From DATAMF01 sp964472565 (GTDB lineage Bacteria > Chloroflexota > Anaerolineae > Aggregatilineales > Aggregatilineaceae): 37,083 bases of DNA. Each line of letters starts with the position of its first letter. Position 1 is the first letter of the stretch. Positions 17,952 through 26,698 of the stretch are shown in pieces. The translations under genes were made by a program, and so were the position numbers. Under the pieces are notes generated by a model, which saw only the letters and a program-made list of their open reading frames with translations, did not search any database and was not told where the DNA came from. The stretch covers positions 1 to 37,083 of the forward strand of contig CAYYNB010000047.1 in NCBI GenBank assembly GCA_964472565.1, written 5' to 3'.

Positions 17952-19811
17952 ATGAAGGCTTTTATTCACTCTTTGATCGTGGTCAGTTTGTTGCTGGTTG
18001 TTCCGGTGGCCCTGGCGCAAGATGGCGGCGTACCACGCGAACAGATCAAAAACATTGAGAATTATGTTGTCTACTACGGAACGGGGCGAGTGGATGATCT
18101 CGCACGGTACGATCTGGCGATCATCCAGCCCGACACGTTATCAGCGGACGAACTCACCACACTCAAGGCGCAGGGGACACTGGTGGTGTCCTATCTCAGT
18201 ATTGGCGAGGCCGAACCGGAGCGCGAATGGTATCTGGATGGGCGTGTGGACCCAACCTGGGAACTTGGCACGAATGAAAATTGGGGATCACGGTTTATTG
18301 ATGCCAACCAGATCGGCTGGCAGGATTTGATGGTGGCTCTGACCGGGGACTATCTAGCCAAAGGTTTTGACGGCGTATTTCTGGATACCGTCGATACCGT
18401 TGATCTGTTTCCTCAAACGCTCCCCGGTATGATCGAAATTATTCGCCGCCTGCGCGAAACCTATCCTGATGCGCTGCTGGTCCAAAACCGAGGCTTTTCG
18501 GTGATCGATGAGACTGCCGGATGGGTTGACGCCCTAATGTTTGAAGACCTCGTGACCACCTACGATTTTATCAATGGCGAATATCTCTACGCCGATAACA
18601 CCTATGTCGCCCAACAGATGGCCGACCTGCGCGCGGAGACAGGGCTTGTCATCCTCGCGCTGGATTATGTCTCACCAGACAACTCGGCAGGGGCTTACCT
18701 TGCGATTCAGGAGGCAGAACAATACGGATTCATTCCTGCGATTTCAACCATTTTTCTGGATGACATCCCCGATTACGGTCTGGATGGTCCGCAATCTGCA
18801 GATATTCGCGTGCAGTCGATTAAGGTGGAAACCAACGGCGAAACCTATACCCTGGCGATTACCGTCGAAAATGTAGGGCTGGCGGCAACGACCAAAGACA
18901 TCGATCTCAGCCTGAGCATCGGCAGCGAACAGGTTGCCAAATATACCATTGCCTCCCTCGGCATTGGAGAACAGGCGCAGTGGCGCTATGAATGGGGCAA
19001 CCCGCCGCAAAGCGCTTCGGTGCGGGTGATCGCTTTTTCGCTGGATGACAAACATCCCGGCAATAACTCGCTTCAATACACCTATCATTCCGAAAGCATC
19101 CCGGTTGAACCGCTGCTGCCGTCCGGCGAACAACGCCGCCGTTCGAGCGAAAACGGCCCGGATCTGCTGGCAACTCGCCTGGAAACGCCACTGACCATGG
19201 ATGGCGATTTGAGCGATTGGGGGTCCGATTGGCTGTGTGCGGATGTCGATCAGGCGGATCAGATTATTTATGGCGATCCGGCCACATGGACCGGACCGGA
19301 TGATCTGAGCGGGCATGTATGTTATGCCTGGGATGATACCAGCCTCTATATCGGCTTTGTGATTGTTGATGACGCCATTGTTCAATCGTACAGCGGGGGT
19401 GATCTGTGGCGCGGCGATCATGTTGAACTGTGGTTTGATACCCAGTTGCAGCTCGATTTCGACTCCGATCAAAACAGTGATGACGATTTTCAGGTGGGGA
19501 TCAGCCCCGGCGATTTCGATCAGGTTCCGCCGGACCTGGTGATCTGGACGCCGGCCCGTCTGCCCGACAGTTACACGAGCGTCGAATTTGCCGTGCTGCG
19601 GACCGAAAACGGTTACAGTGCCGAAATCCGCTTCCCGGTAGAAATTCTGAGCGGGCTACGGTTGGCAGCGGAGCATGCCATTGGGGCCTCGTTTGATCCC
19701 AGCGATACCGATACACCGGACGGAACCGACCAGGAAACGATGTTGTCAACTGCTCATGCATCCCAGTGGGGTGTCCCAACTTTGTGGAACAATCTGATCC
19801 TTCAGGATTAA
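17952..19811 (+). CDS. Secreted GH114 endo-alpha-1,4-polygalactosaminidase with CARDB and CBM9-like domains
   Basis: GH114 enzymes cut alpha-1,4-linked galactosamine polymers, such as deacetylated galactosaminogalactan of fungi. The 619-aa product has a signal peptide (cleavage near VALA-QD at 22). Its GH114 barrel spans about 35-275: NYVVYYG, DLAIIQPDTLS, GTLVVSYLSIGEAEPER (E86), GFDGVFLDTVDT (candidate catalytic D145) and DALMFEDLVTTYDF (E198). A CARDB-like beta-sandwich covers about 284-380 and a CBM9/PF06452-like domain about 408-619 (MDGDLSDWGSDW, WRGDHVELWFDT, GYSAEIRFP). AGGAGG lies ten bases before ATG. It stands between two complete sugar import systems. Some bacterial GH114 members are uncharacterised, so the exact polymer is inference. 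Confidence 0.88.
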   Translation: MKAFIHSLIVVSLLLVVPVALAQDGGVPREQIKNIENYVVYYGTGRVDDLARYDLAIIQPDTLSADELTTLKAQGTLVVSYLSIGEAEPEREWYLDGRVDPTWELGTNENWGSRFIDANQIGWQDLMVALTGDYLAKGFDGVFLDTVDTVDLFPQTLPGMIEIIRRLRETYPDALLVQNRGFSVIDETAGWVDALMFEDLVTTYDFINGEYLYADNTYVAQQMADLRAETGLVILALDYVSPDNSAGAYLAIQEAEQYGFIPAISTIFLDDIPDYGLDGPQSADIRVQSIKVETNGETYTLAITVENVGLAATTKDIDLSLSIGSEQVAKYTIASLGIGEQAQWRYEWGNPPQSASVRVIAFSLDDKHPGNNSLQYTYHSESIPVEPLLPSGEQRRRSSENGPDLLATRLETPLTMDGDLSDWGSDWLCADVDQADQIIYGDPATWTGPDDLSGHVCYAWDDTSLYIGFVIVDDAIVQSYSGGDLWRGDHVELWFDTQLQLDFDSDQNSDDDFQVGISPGDFDQVPPDLVIWTPARLPDSYTSVEFAVLRTENGYSAEIRFPVEILSGLRLAAEHAIGASFDPSDTDTPDGTDQETMLSTAHASQWGVPTLWNNLILQD

Positions 19812-19882
19812 AGGAGGAGTGATTGAACATTCAGCAAGCCCGTATTCCAAAACTAATTCAGTCTATTTTGGGAGGAAAAACG

Positions 19883-21169
19883 ATGGTTAAACGAATGGGG
19901 ATCCTGACGACGCTGGTTGTCATGGTATTGGTAGGCACGAATGTGACGGCTCCGGGGGCAGCCGCGCAGGATCAGGTTAAGCTCCGGCTGTGGGCGCACC
20001 AGCAGGCGACCTTCAACGATCCGCTCCAGGTTTTGATCGATGCTTACACCGCCGAACATCCGAACGTATCGATTGAAATGGAAACCTTCGAGTACAACCT
20101 GTATCTGCAAACGCTGCAAACCGCTATGCCCGCCGGGGATGAGGCGGATATTATTGAAGTGTTCGGATCGTGGACATGCAGCTATGCGGATCGTTTGGCG
20201 GCGATGCCCGAAGCAGCGGCGGCCAGCTTTAACAGGGATACCTTTTTCCAGGCAACTCTGGACGGTTATATCTGCGATAATACGCTGTACGGCCTGCCCT
20301 TCGAGTTTAATATGGAATACGGCGCAGCGCTGGTCAACAAGGGGATGTTTGAAGCCGCTGGGTTGAACTATCCGCCAGCCTGGACCTCCTGGGACGAACT
20401 GATCAGTGATGCCAAAGCGCTGACCCAGATCACCGATGGGCAGATGAATGTAGCCGGGTTCCATTTCACCAATCAGGACGCGATTGTGTTCATGTTCCTA
20501 GCGGGTATTTTGCAGCGCGGCGGGAACTTCTGGAACGACGATCATACCGAGTTCAACTTTGACAGCGACGAAGCACGCGAAACCCTGGAATTTATGCAGC
20601 ATCTGGTAGATGAGGGCGTGATCGATCCGGTGCTATACAACGATACGGCGAACTGGTCGGGAACGGCATTTTTCACCAACCAGGCCGCTATTGCGTTGAT
20701 CGGCTCCTGGGCAACGGCGTTAGTGGTGGATTATCCTGATTTCGGTGAATTTGACTATGTGCCACTGCCGAGTTTTGGCGATGCGCCGCTCTTTGCTGCC
20801 GACTCCGGCTGGGGCCTGACAGCATCGAAAAACAGCGAACATGCAGATGTCGCCTGGGATTTTATCCAGTTTGCGACTGCCAACGCCGATAATGCACTCA
20901 TGTTCAATACCGCTTCCGGCACGATCCCCGCGCTGCGGGAACTGGTGGATAATGAGGCATACAAGACCGAATTGAATGAAGCAAATCCGGCGCTTGAAGC
21001 CGTGCTGCCGCAGCTTGCTTCCGGCTCCTATATTGGCGAAATGCCGGATCGTGATCTGGTTTTTTACAGCATCATCTATCCCAATGTGCTTGATATGCTT
21101 CAGGAAGTCCAGTCGGTTGACGATGCACTCGCCTTCATTAATGAAGATGCCAACGCGACGCTCGAATAA
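19883..21169 (+). CDS. CUT1 ABC transporter sugar-binding protein (second system)
   Basis: Binding protein of 428 aa, related in fold to but clearly different in sequence from the first one. The signal peptide is MVKRMGILTTLVVMVLVG to about GAAAQ. Typical features follow: VLIDAYTAEHPNVSIEMETFE, AGDEADIIEVFG, LYGLPFEFNMEYGAALVNKGMFEAAG and AAIALIGSWATALV. I chose ATG 19883 because GGAGG (19871-19875) is seven bases upstream and the signal peptide begins there. An in-frame TTG at 19823, itself five bases after GGAGG, would add 20 residues ahead of the signal peptide. The gene begins right after GH114, so products of that enzyme are the likely ligand. Confidence 0.92.
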   Translation: MVKRMGILTTLVVMVLVGTNVTAPGAAAQDQVKLRLWAHQQATFNDPLQVLIDAYTAEHPNVSIEMETFEYNLYLQTLQTAMPAGDEADIIEVFGSWTCSYADRLAAMPEAAAASFNRDTFFQATLDGYICDNTLYGLPFEFNMEYGAALVNKGMFEAAGLNYPPAWTSWDELISDAKALTQITDGQMNVAGFHFTNQDAIVFMFLAGILQRGGNFWNDDHTEFNFDSDEARETLEFMQHLVDEGVIDPVLYNDTANWSGTAFFTNQAAIALIGSWATALVVDYPDFGEFDYVPLPSFGDAPLFAADSGWGLTASKNSEHADVAWDFIQFATANADNALMFNTASGTIPALRELVDNEAYKTELNEANPALEAVLPQLASGSYIGEMPDRDLVFYSIIYPNVLDMLQEVQSVDDALAFINEDANATLE

Positions 21170-21181
21170 TTGTTAGCCCAC

Positions 21182-21220
21182 AGGCCGGAGCCGAATCGAT
21201 TCGGCTCTGGCCTCTTTTTT
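21182..21220 (+). terminator. Strong intrinsic terminator between binding protein 2 and its permeases
   Basis: A 14-bp or longer stem (21182-21195 with 21200-21213, one G-T pair) is followed by C and six T residues (21215-21220). It lies 13 bases after the binding-protein stop and only 15 bases before the permease ATG, so it must act as a partial terminator that sets the ratio of binding protein to permease. Confidence 0.85.
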
Positions 21221-21234
21221 CGGGAGCGGCATAA

Positions 21235-22458
21235 ATGGAAGCTGTAAATTTAGAAGCCTACCGGCTCTACTGGGCCATGATTTGGGCGGTGGTGGGCAGC
21301 GCTGTCACGCCGTTGGTGTTTGACCGCCGCAATCGTAATCCCTGGGCAGGCGCATTATCCGGGCTGAGTATTGGGCTTGTGTCCGGCCAGATTTTTGGCT
21401 GGCTGTTGATGAAACTCTTTTTTGAGTTTTGGTCCGATGTCGCTCCAACGGTGAGTTTTGCGGGTGGTTTGGTTCTGTTGATCCCCTGGTGGCGGTGGGT
21501 CAAGCCGCGCCCACAGAGTGCTCGTCCGCAGCGGGGAATGGTAGCCGGTACGATCAGCCCACTACTTTTTTACCTGCTGGTTCTCAGTGTTTTTCCGATC
21601 CTATGGGCTGTGCTGCTCGCCTTTTTTGACTACAGTCCACGCCGCACCGGAGGGCCAATTTTGGGATTGGGCGGAGATAATCCGTTCGTGGGGCTGGATT
21701 ATTTTAAGGAGATGGCCAAGGGCACAACACGGGATGCCCGGATGTTTCGCAATAGTTTGAAGAATACCATTACTTTTGCAATGATTGTCCTGCCCCTCAA
21801 TCTGTTGATTACCCTGCCGTTAGCTGCCCTGATCGAGTCTGTTCATGAGCGGCTCAAAACGGTTTTCCGCGCGCTCTATTTTCTGCCCGTTGTAACCTCG
21901 TCGGTGGGAGTGGCGGTCATGTGGGGGTATATCTTTAACGCCCAATATGGCCTGTTGAACAGCGGCCTTAAGCAGATCAACATGACGCCTGTGGCATGGC
22001 TTCAAGACCCACGTGTGGAATATTTTGGAATCCCGGTAGCGATGCTGGCGGTGATTGTGGCTTATGTGTGGCAGGACTACGGCTATAATCTCGTGATTTA
22101 TATCGCAGCACTGCAAGGTATCCCGGATACGTTGAAGGAAGCCGCGCGGATCGATGGGGCGAACGGTTTTCAGATTTTCCGCCACATCACCCTGCCGCTG
22201 CTGCGCCCAACAATTATGATCACATCGATTCTGACTATGATTTCGTCGTTTCAGGTTTTCGACATTATCCAGGTGATGACGCGCGGCGGCCCTGGACGAA
22301 TCGGCAAAACGGATGTGATGCTGCTGGAAGTGTATAACAGCGCATTCCGTTACGATAAAATGGGATGGGCAGCGGCGATCTCGTTTGTGTTATTCCTGCT
22401 GGTTATGGCCGTGACGATGATTCAGATGCGCTTGCTGCGTTCAGATTGGGAGTATTAA
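21235..22458 (+). CDS. CUT1 ABC transporter permease with N-terminal membrane extension (second system)
   Basis: MalF-type permease of 407 aa, about 100 longer than usual. The extra N-terminal 95 residues hold three predicted membrane segments (near 12-30 WAMIWAVVGSAVTPLVF, 40-60 SGLSIGLVSGQIFGWLLM and 72-88 VSFAGGLVLLIPWW), then a basic linker. The permease core begins at TISPLLFYLLVLSVFPILWAV. The ATPase-docking loop is TLKEAARIDGANGFQIFRHITLPLL. The start has GGGAG eight bases upstream and the extension is preceded directly by the terminator, so the long form is likely real. MalF of enteric bacteria has two extra N-terminal segments, a partial precedent. Confidence 0.9.
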   Translation: MEAVNLEAYRLYWAMIWAVVGSAVTPLVFDRRNRNPWAGALSGLSIGLVSGQIFGWLLMKLFFEFWSDVAPTVSFAGGLVLLIPWWRWVKPRPQSARPQRGMVAGTISPLLFYLLVLSVFPILWAVLLAFFDYSPRRTGGPILGLGGDNPFVGLDYFKEMAKGTTRDARMFRNSLKNTITFAMIVLPLNLLITLPLAALIESVHERLKTVFRALYFLPVVTSSVGVAVMWGYIFNAQYGLLNSGLKQINMTPVAWLQDPRVEYFGIPVAMLAVIVAYVWQDYGYNLVIYIAALQGIPDTLKEAARIDGANGFQIFRHITLPLLRPTIMITSILTMISSFQVFDIIQVMTRGGPGRIGKTDVMLLEVYNSAFRYDKMGWAAAISFVLFLLVMAVTMIQMRLLRSDWEY

Positions 22459-22460
22459 CA

Positions 22461-23339
22461 ATGGCCGAAATGACACTCCAACCCGCTGTAGTGCTGCACA
22501 AACCGCTTTGGCGTGTAGCGCTGGGTAAAATGCCGATCTACATTTTTCTGCTGGCAGGGGCCTTGTTGACGGTTACTCCCTTTGTATGGACAATTTTGGC
22601 CTCTTTTAAAACCCATGCGGAGATTGTGGACGCGACCAAACAAAGCTTTTTGCCGCGTGAGTTTACGACCCAAAACTACGAAACTATTCTGGAAGACAAA
22701 GAACTCCCGCTGGAACGGTTCTACTTTAACAGCGCTTTTATTGCGCTCGGCAATGTGGTGATCCATGTTTTCACCAGCTCACTGTGGGGGTACGTTTTCG
22801 CCAAGCATCACTTTAAGTATAAGCGCGTGTTGTTCGCCTATATTCTGGCAACGATGATGATTCCGTTTCAGGCGACGATGATACCGGCCTATCTCATCCT
22901 AGTGAAGTTCGATCTGACGAACAAACTACTGGGATTGGTGGCGCTTAGCTGGTTTGACGCGTTCGGAATTTTCCTGTTCCGCCAGTTTTGCCAGAGTCTG
23001 CCGGATGAACTGCTGGATGCGGCGCGGATCGATGGGGCGAGCGAATGGGGCATCTACCGGCGAATTGTGCTGCCTCAGTTGGGACCCGTGCTGGCGACCT
23101 ATGCCCTGCTGGTGTTTATGTCGAATTGGAATGCTTATCTGTGGCCGTTGATTGTGCTGCAAGATGTGGATGTACGCACGCTGCCGATTATCTTGACCTG
23201 GTACAATGACCGCCACACAGCGAATTTGGGGTTACAAATGGCGGCATCGGTGTTGATCGTGATGCCGATGCTGGTCGTTTACCTGGGATTGCAGCGTTGG
23301 GTGGTGCGCGGCTTTACGATGTCGGGACTGAAGGGATAG
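22461..23339 (+). CDS. CUT1 ABC transporter permease, MalG-type (second system)
   Basis: 292-aa partner of the preceding permease, starting two bases after its stop with GGGAG eight bases before ATG 22461. The first membrane segment is MPIYIFLLAGALLTVTPFVWTILASFK; the docking loop is LLDAARIDGASEWGIYRRIVLPQLGP, and the protein ends RWVVRGFTMSGLKG, as is usual in this family. The longer frame to 22365 lies inside the upstream gene and is not used. It closes the plus-strand catabolic operon, with a bidirectional terminator just behind. Confidence 0.93.
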   Translation: MAEMTLQPAVVLHKPLWRVALGKMPIYIFLLAGALLTVTPFVWTILASFKTHAEIVDATKQSFLPREFTTQNYETILEDKELPLERFYFNSAFIALGNVVIHVFTSSLWGYVFAKHHFKYKRVLFAYILATMMIPFQATMIPAYLILVKFDLTNKLLGLVALSWFDAFGIFLFRQFCQSLPDELLDAARIDGASEWGIYRRIVLPQLGPVLATYALLVFMSNWNAYLWPLIVLQDVDVRTLPIILTWYNDRHTANLGLQMAASVLIVMPMLVVYLGLQRWVVRGFTMSGLKG

Positions 23340-23343
23340 TATA

Positions 23344-23375
23344 TTGTGCCCTTCTTCAGGTGAGGAAGGGCACAA
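23344..23375. terminator. Bidirectional terminator between convergent operons
   Basis: A perfect 11-bp stem, TTGTGCCCTTC (23344-23354) with GAAGGGCACAA (23365-23375), lies between the convergent permease and exporter genes. On the plus strand CCTTTATTTG follows; on the minus strand TATACT follows. T-tracts are weak on both sides. Confidence 0.7.
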
Positions 23376-23385
23376 CCTTTATTTG

Positions 23386-25878
23386 CTATTCGCCCCGCAG
23401 AATAACCAGCGGGGGAACACGCGTAGGACGCCACGCAACCCACAGGACACTGACCAGGGCGAACCCGGTACACACGGCGATAACTGCCAGCCCGGTCACA
23501 AAATCGAGGGAAAGCACCACATCAGGCTGTGCTTCTCGCACAATACGAAAAGCTACTTTGACCGCTAAGGTTCCCAATACCCCGGCCAGCACACCCAATT
23601 GACTGTGTTCCAGCACCAGGGTAAGCAGGACATGGCGGCTGGTGTAGCCCACCGTCTTCATCACGCCGATTTCGTGGCGGCGTTCGATCACCGACAGCCC
23701 AACCGCATTTGAGATCAGGACGGCTCCGGCAACCAGGGCAAAACCTGCTACCGTGATCACAAATGCGAACAGGCTGAACAACATTCCCTGAATAACTTCG
23801 CGGAGGTCGCTGGCGCTGATCACCATTGCTCCGGGGAAGGCATCGCTCAGTGTTTTGGATACTGCATTGAGCTGATCCACGTCGATTTCGCCTTCGAAAA
23901 GCGCGGTTGATTGGGTAGAACCGAGCGCATCCAGTACACTTTGATCGACAATGACACTTCGCTGCGTCATGGTCATAGATTGACTGTTATCGCGCTGAAA
24001 GAAGCCCGCGAGTGTTAGTTCCTGTACATCACCGGAGACGTCACGCAGCCGGAGCACCATACCAGGCTGCAGGCCGCCGTACAAATCTCGGAGTGTGTCC
24101 GGTAGATAGGCATTCTGGAGACTACCGCCCCAATCCGCGCCAAACAAATCCAGCCCCCATGCCGGTTCGGCATACTGCCGCCCTTCGAGCCAAGTGATCT
24201 CAACCGGCTGCCACTCGTCATTGATCAGAACATCCAGGGCGGGGAGTTCGGCCATATGACGGACATGCAGGGACTTCACGCCCTTCAACGTGGCGATCTT
24301 CGCCTGGATTTCGGCTTCCTGATCGGCCCGGGCATAGATACCGAGATTGGTTCCTTCCAACGAAGCAAGCTGCTCGTCCATTTCCTCTTGAGCCGCGATC
24401 ATAGTGGCCGCAGCGATACTGATGGCGACCACCCCAATAAACAGGGCGATCAGCGCGAAAACCAGACTCATCTTCTGCCGTTTGAGATTGTTACGCGCCA
24501 GTTTGAACATACCCGACATAGGGAGCCGAGTCACGAGCCACAGGGCGCTGCCCATGATCAGTCCCAGCACTACGAAACCAACCAATGCCAGCAGGATCAC
24601 GCCGATGCCTTGCGTGACAGATCCCAGGATGAAGATGCTGACCACACCAAAGGGGATAACCAGTACGGCGTAAACCCCAATCGCGGACAGCCACTGATGC
24701 CATGACTTGGATGTTTCGAAATGGCGCAACATGGCCGCCGGACGGACCGCACTAGCCCGCAGAATGGCATAAAAGCCAAAAATGAGAGACGTTGCGATGC
24801 CTGCCAGCGCGCCGCTGATCAACGCTTGAGGTTCGACGTGCCATTCCAGCAGAAAAATACCGGTGCGTTCCATGCTACGGGCAAGTGGATGACCCACCAA
24901 CAGCGCAGCGCCTGTTCCGATCAGGCTGCCGACCGCGCCGATGAGGGCTGTTTCAATGCCGAACATCAGCATAAGATGCCAACGGCGATAGCCCATCGTT
25001 TTGAGGATGGCGACTTCGGTGCTGCGCCGGGCCAGCACGACCTGCATCGTATTGGCTACGCCGATGCCTCCCACGAGCAAGGCCAGAATACCAGCTCCTT
25101 TTAGTCCAAAGTTGAAAACAATACGGACCTTTTTCTCGCCCTCGCTAAAATCATCCGCTGCTAACACGGTCCAGCCGCTGGCGGATAGCGTATCGGCTAT
25201 CGTTTGTTGATTGCCGTTCACGATCAGTTCTGCGCCTGTGATTGCTTGCTGGTTATTGGCTAACAGGCGGGCTGTTTCAAGACTGTAATAAGCGCTCTTT
25301 GCCATGTGGCTGGGAGACATTTCGATCACACCGCCAATGATAAGTCGCTGCGGTGCGCCACCCATGCCATCGGTGACAACAACTGGATCACCTACTTTTA
25401 AGTTCATGTCATCCGCCAGATCGCGCGTAATCGCAATCGTTTTAGATGGTCGAATCGTCTCAGCGAGCGTGGCATTGTGCGGTTCGCGGATTTGGAAACT
25501 CCCCAACAAAGGGAAAACTTCCGGGTCCACGCCCTGCGCATACATCGTAATTCCTGTTTTCGTGTCGCCTTCGCGCTTGATCAGCATTGCATAAGTGCGC
25601 GAGATCAGCGTATACGTTTCGATCTGCCCATTGACGCGCAGGGTGTCAATCTGGGCGATGTCGGCTTCAGTCAGATATTCATCGTTGCTCTGTTCAATGT
25701 GCAGATCGCCGCCGCGTTCAATCCGCTGATCCTCAAGCAGCGCCTCGGCAATCATCGTATTCAATAGCTGCATCGTGACCAGCGCCATGACACCGAAGGC
25801 TACCGAGACGATGATCAGGATCGTGTGCTGTCCCTGGCGGCGCAAAAGCCGCGCTGTATACGTGAGATAGAATCCCAT
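23386..25878 (-). CDS. FtsX-like ABC transporter permease (MacB/exporter type), duplicated
   Basis: The 830-aa membrane protein is built of two FtsX halves. The first has a segment near residues 20-40 (HTILIIVSVAFGVMALV), an extracytoplasmic MacB-PCD-like domain, and the FtsX block with GILALLVGGIGVANTMQVVLARRSTEVAILKTMGYRR. The second repeats this: LVFALIALFIGVVAISIAAA, another soluble domain, then GFALVAGAVLISNAVGLSVIERRHEIGVMKTVGYTSRH and a last segment ending WRPTRVPPLVILRGE. Such proteins export lipoproteins, peptides or antimicrobials, or transmit mechanical signals. It starts one base after the ATPase stop; the 11-codon longer frame overlaps that gene. Control by the adjacent two-component system is suggested by the promoter repeats. 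Confidence 0.9.
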   Translation of the reverse strand: MGFYLTYTARLLRRQGQHTILIIVSVAFGVMALVTMQLLNTMIAEALLEDQRIERGGDLHIEQSNDEYLTEADIAQIDTLRVNGQIETYTLISRTYAMLIKREGDTKTGITMYAQGVDPEVFPLLGSFQIREPHNATLAETIRPSKTIAITRDLADDMNLKVGDPVVVTDGMGGAPQRLIIGGVIEMSPSHMAKSAYYSLETARLLANNQQAITGAELIVNGNQQTIADTLSASGWTVLAADDFSEGEKKVRIVFNFGLKGAGILALLVGGIGVANTMQVVLARRSTEVAILKTMGYRRWHLMLMFGIETALIGAVGSLIGTGAALLVGHPLARSMERTGIFLLEWHVEPQALISGALAGIATSLIFGFYAILRASAVRPAAMLRHFETSKSWHQWLSAIGVYAVLVIPFGVVSIFILGSVTQGIGVILLALVGFVVLGLIMGSALWLVTRLPMSGMFKLARNNLKRQKMSLVFALIALFIGVVAISIAAATMIAAQEEMDEQLASLEGTNLGIYARADQEAEIQAKIATLKGVKSLHVRHMAELPALDVLINDEWQPVEITWLEGRQYAEPAWGLDLFGADWGGSLQNAYLPDTLRDLYGGLQPGMVLRLRDVSGDVQELTLAGFFQRDNSQSMTMTQRSVIVDQSVLDALGSTQSTALFEGEIDVDQLNAVSKTLSDAFPGAMVISASDLREVIQGMLFSLFAFVITVAGFALVAGAVLISNAVGLSVIERRHEIGVMKTVGYTSRHVLLTLVLEHSQLGVLAGVLGTLAVKVAFRIVREAQPDVVLSLDFVTGLAVIAVCTGFALVSVLWVAWRPTRVPPLVILRGE

Positions 25879-25879
25879 A

Positions 25880-26605
25880 TCAGGCCCCTTCCACCAGACG
25901 TGCTGGCTCACGCCATATTTGTTGTCCGTTGGATGGCGTGGCTAACCGTCCATCCACCAGATGCAGAACATGATCTGCCCGCGCGGCGACCTGTTGATCG
26001 TGTGTTGCTACAACCAGCGTGATTCCCAATTCGGCGCGCAGTTGGGTGAACAGATCGAGTACTTGAGCACCCATCTGGGTATCCAGGTTGCCTGTTGGCT
26101 CATCTGCTAAGACCAGAGATGGATTAGTTACAAGGGCGCGCGCAATCGCCACGCGCTGCTGTTCGCCGCCTGAAAGCTGGTGTGGACGGTGACGCAGGCG
26201 ATCCTCCAGCCCTACCCGCTCTAACATAGCGCAGGCGCGCTGCCTGATATGGCGTTTATCGCGGTTCACATACAACGGCATTTCCACATTTTCCAGCGCG
26301 GTCAGCGTGGGAATCAGGTTAAACGATTGGAAAATAACACCGATTTTTTCGTTGCGGAAACGGGCCAACGCCGCTTCGCGCATCGCTGTAATATCAATGT
26401 TGTCAATCAACAGCTTGCCGCTGTTGACTGTATCGATCCCCGCGAGAATACCCAACAGCGTCGATTTTCCCGATCCTGAAGGGCCGGTGAGTGCGATCCA
26501 GCTTCCACGCATGATTTTGAAGGAAATACCCTTCAGGATGTGAATTTGTTCGCCACCCAACGGCAGAGAACGGGTAATGTTTTCAGCTTCGACTGCATAT
26601 TCCAT
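25880..26605 (-). CDS. ABC exporter ATPase (LolD/MacB-type)
   Basis: ATPase of 241 aa that energises the FtsX-like permease. Motifs: Walker A GPSGSGKSTLL, Q-loop VIFQSFNLIPTLTALENV, signature LSGGEQQRVAIARAL, Walker B LVLADEPTGNLD and the switch histidine in VVATHDQ. All are typical of the MacB/LolD subfamily. The ATG at 26603-26605 has GAGGAG eight bases upstream; the longer open frame to 26683 runs through the promoter and its repeats and is rejected. It is the first gene of the exporter unit and lies directly downstream of the phased regulator sites. Confidence 0.95.
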   Translation of the reverse strand: MEYAVEAENITRSLPLGGEQIHILKGISFKIMRGSWIALTGPSGSGKSTLLGILAGIDTVNSGKLLIDNIDITAMREAALARFRNEKIGVIFQSFNLIPTLTALENVEMPLYVNRDKRHIRQRACAMLERVGLEDRLRHRPHQLSGGEQQRVAIARALVTNPSLVLADEPTGNLDTQMGAQVLDLFTQLRAELGITLVVATHDQQVAARADHVLHLVDGRLATPSNGQQIWREPARLVEGA

Positions 26606-26638
26606 GCTAGACACTCCTCTTGGTGATAAAGCATCTTT

Positions 26639-26644
26639 AGCATA
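26639..26644 (-). promoter_or_regulatory. Candidate -10 of the exporter promoter
   Basis: On the minus strand, TATGCT lies nine bases downstream of the last TTGCGACA-type repeat, with no recognisable -35 hexamer. The repeats occupy the -35 position, as at activator-dependent PhoB/OmpR promoters. Confidence 0.45.
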
Positions 26645-26653
26645 GAAGATGGC

Positions 26654-26694
26654 TGTCGCACGCCTATCGTGGAGATGTCGCAAGATTGTCGCAA
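26654..26694 (-). promoter_or_regulatory. 11-bp phased direct repeats, OmpR/PhoB-type response-regulator box
   Basis: The heptamer TGTCGCA (plus strand; TGCGACA on the minus strand) occurs at 26654-26660, 26676-26682 and 26687-26693. Offsets are 22 and 11 bp, and a degenerate copy TATCGTG occupies 26665-26671, completing an 11-bp ladder of four. OmpR-family regulators bind such tandem repeats. The RR/HK pair encoded immediately upstream is the natural candidate. Confidence 0.7.
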
Positions 26695-26698
26695 ATGT

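Noticed and set aside
26606..26683. 26-codon longer start for the exporter ATPase.
   Set aside because: The stretch contains the regulator repeats and the promoter, and the ATG at 26605 has a strong ribosome site.
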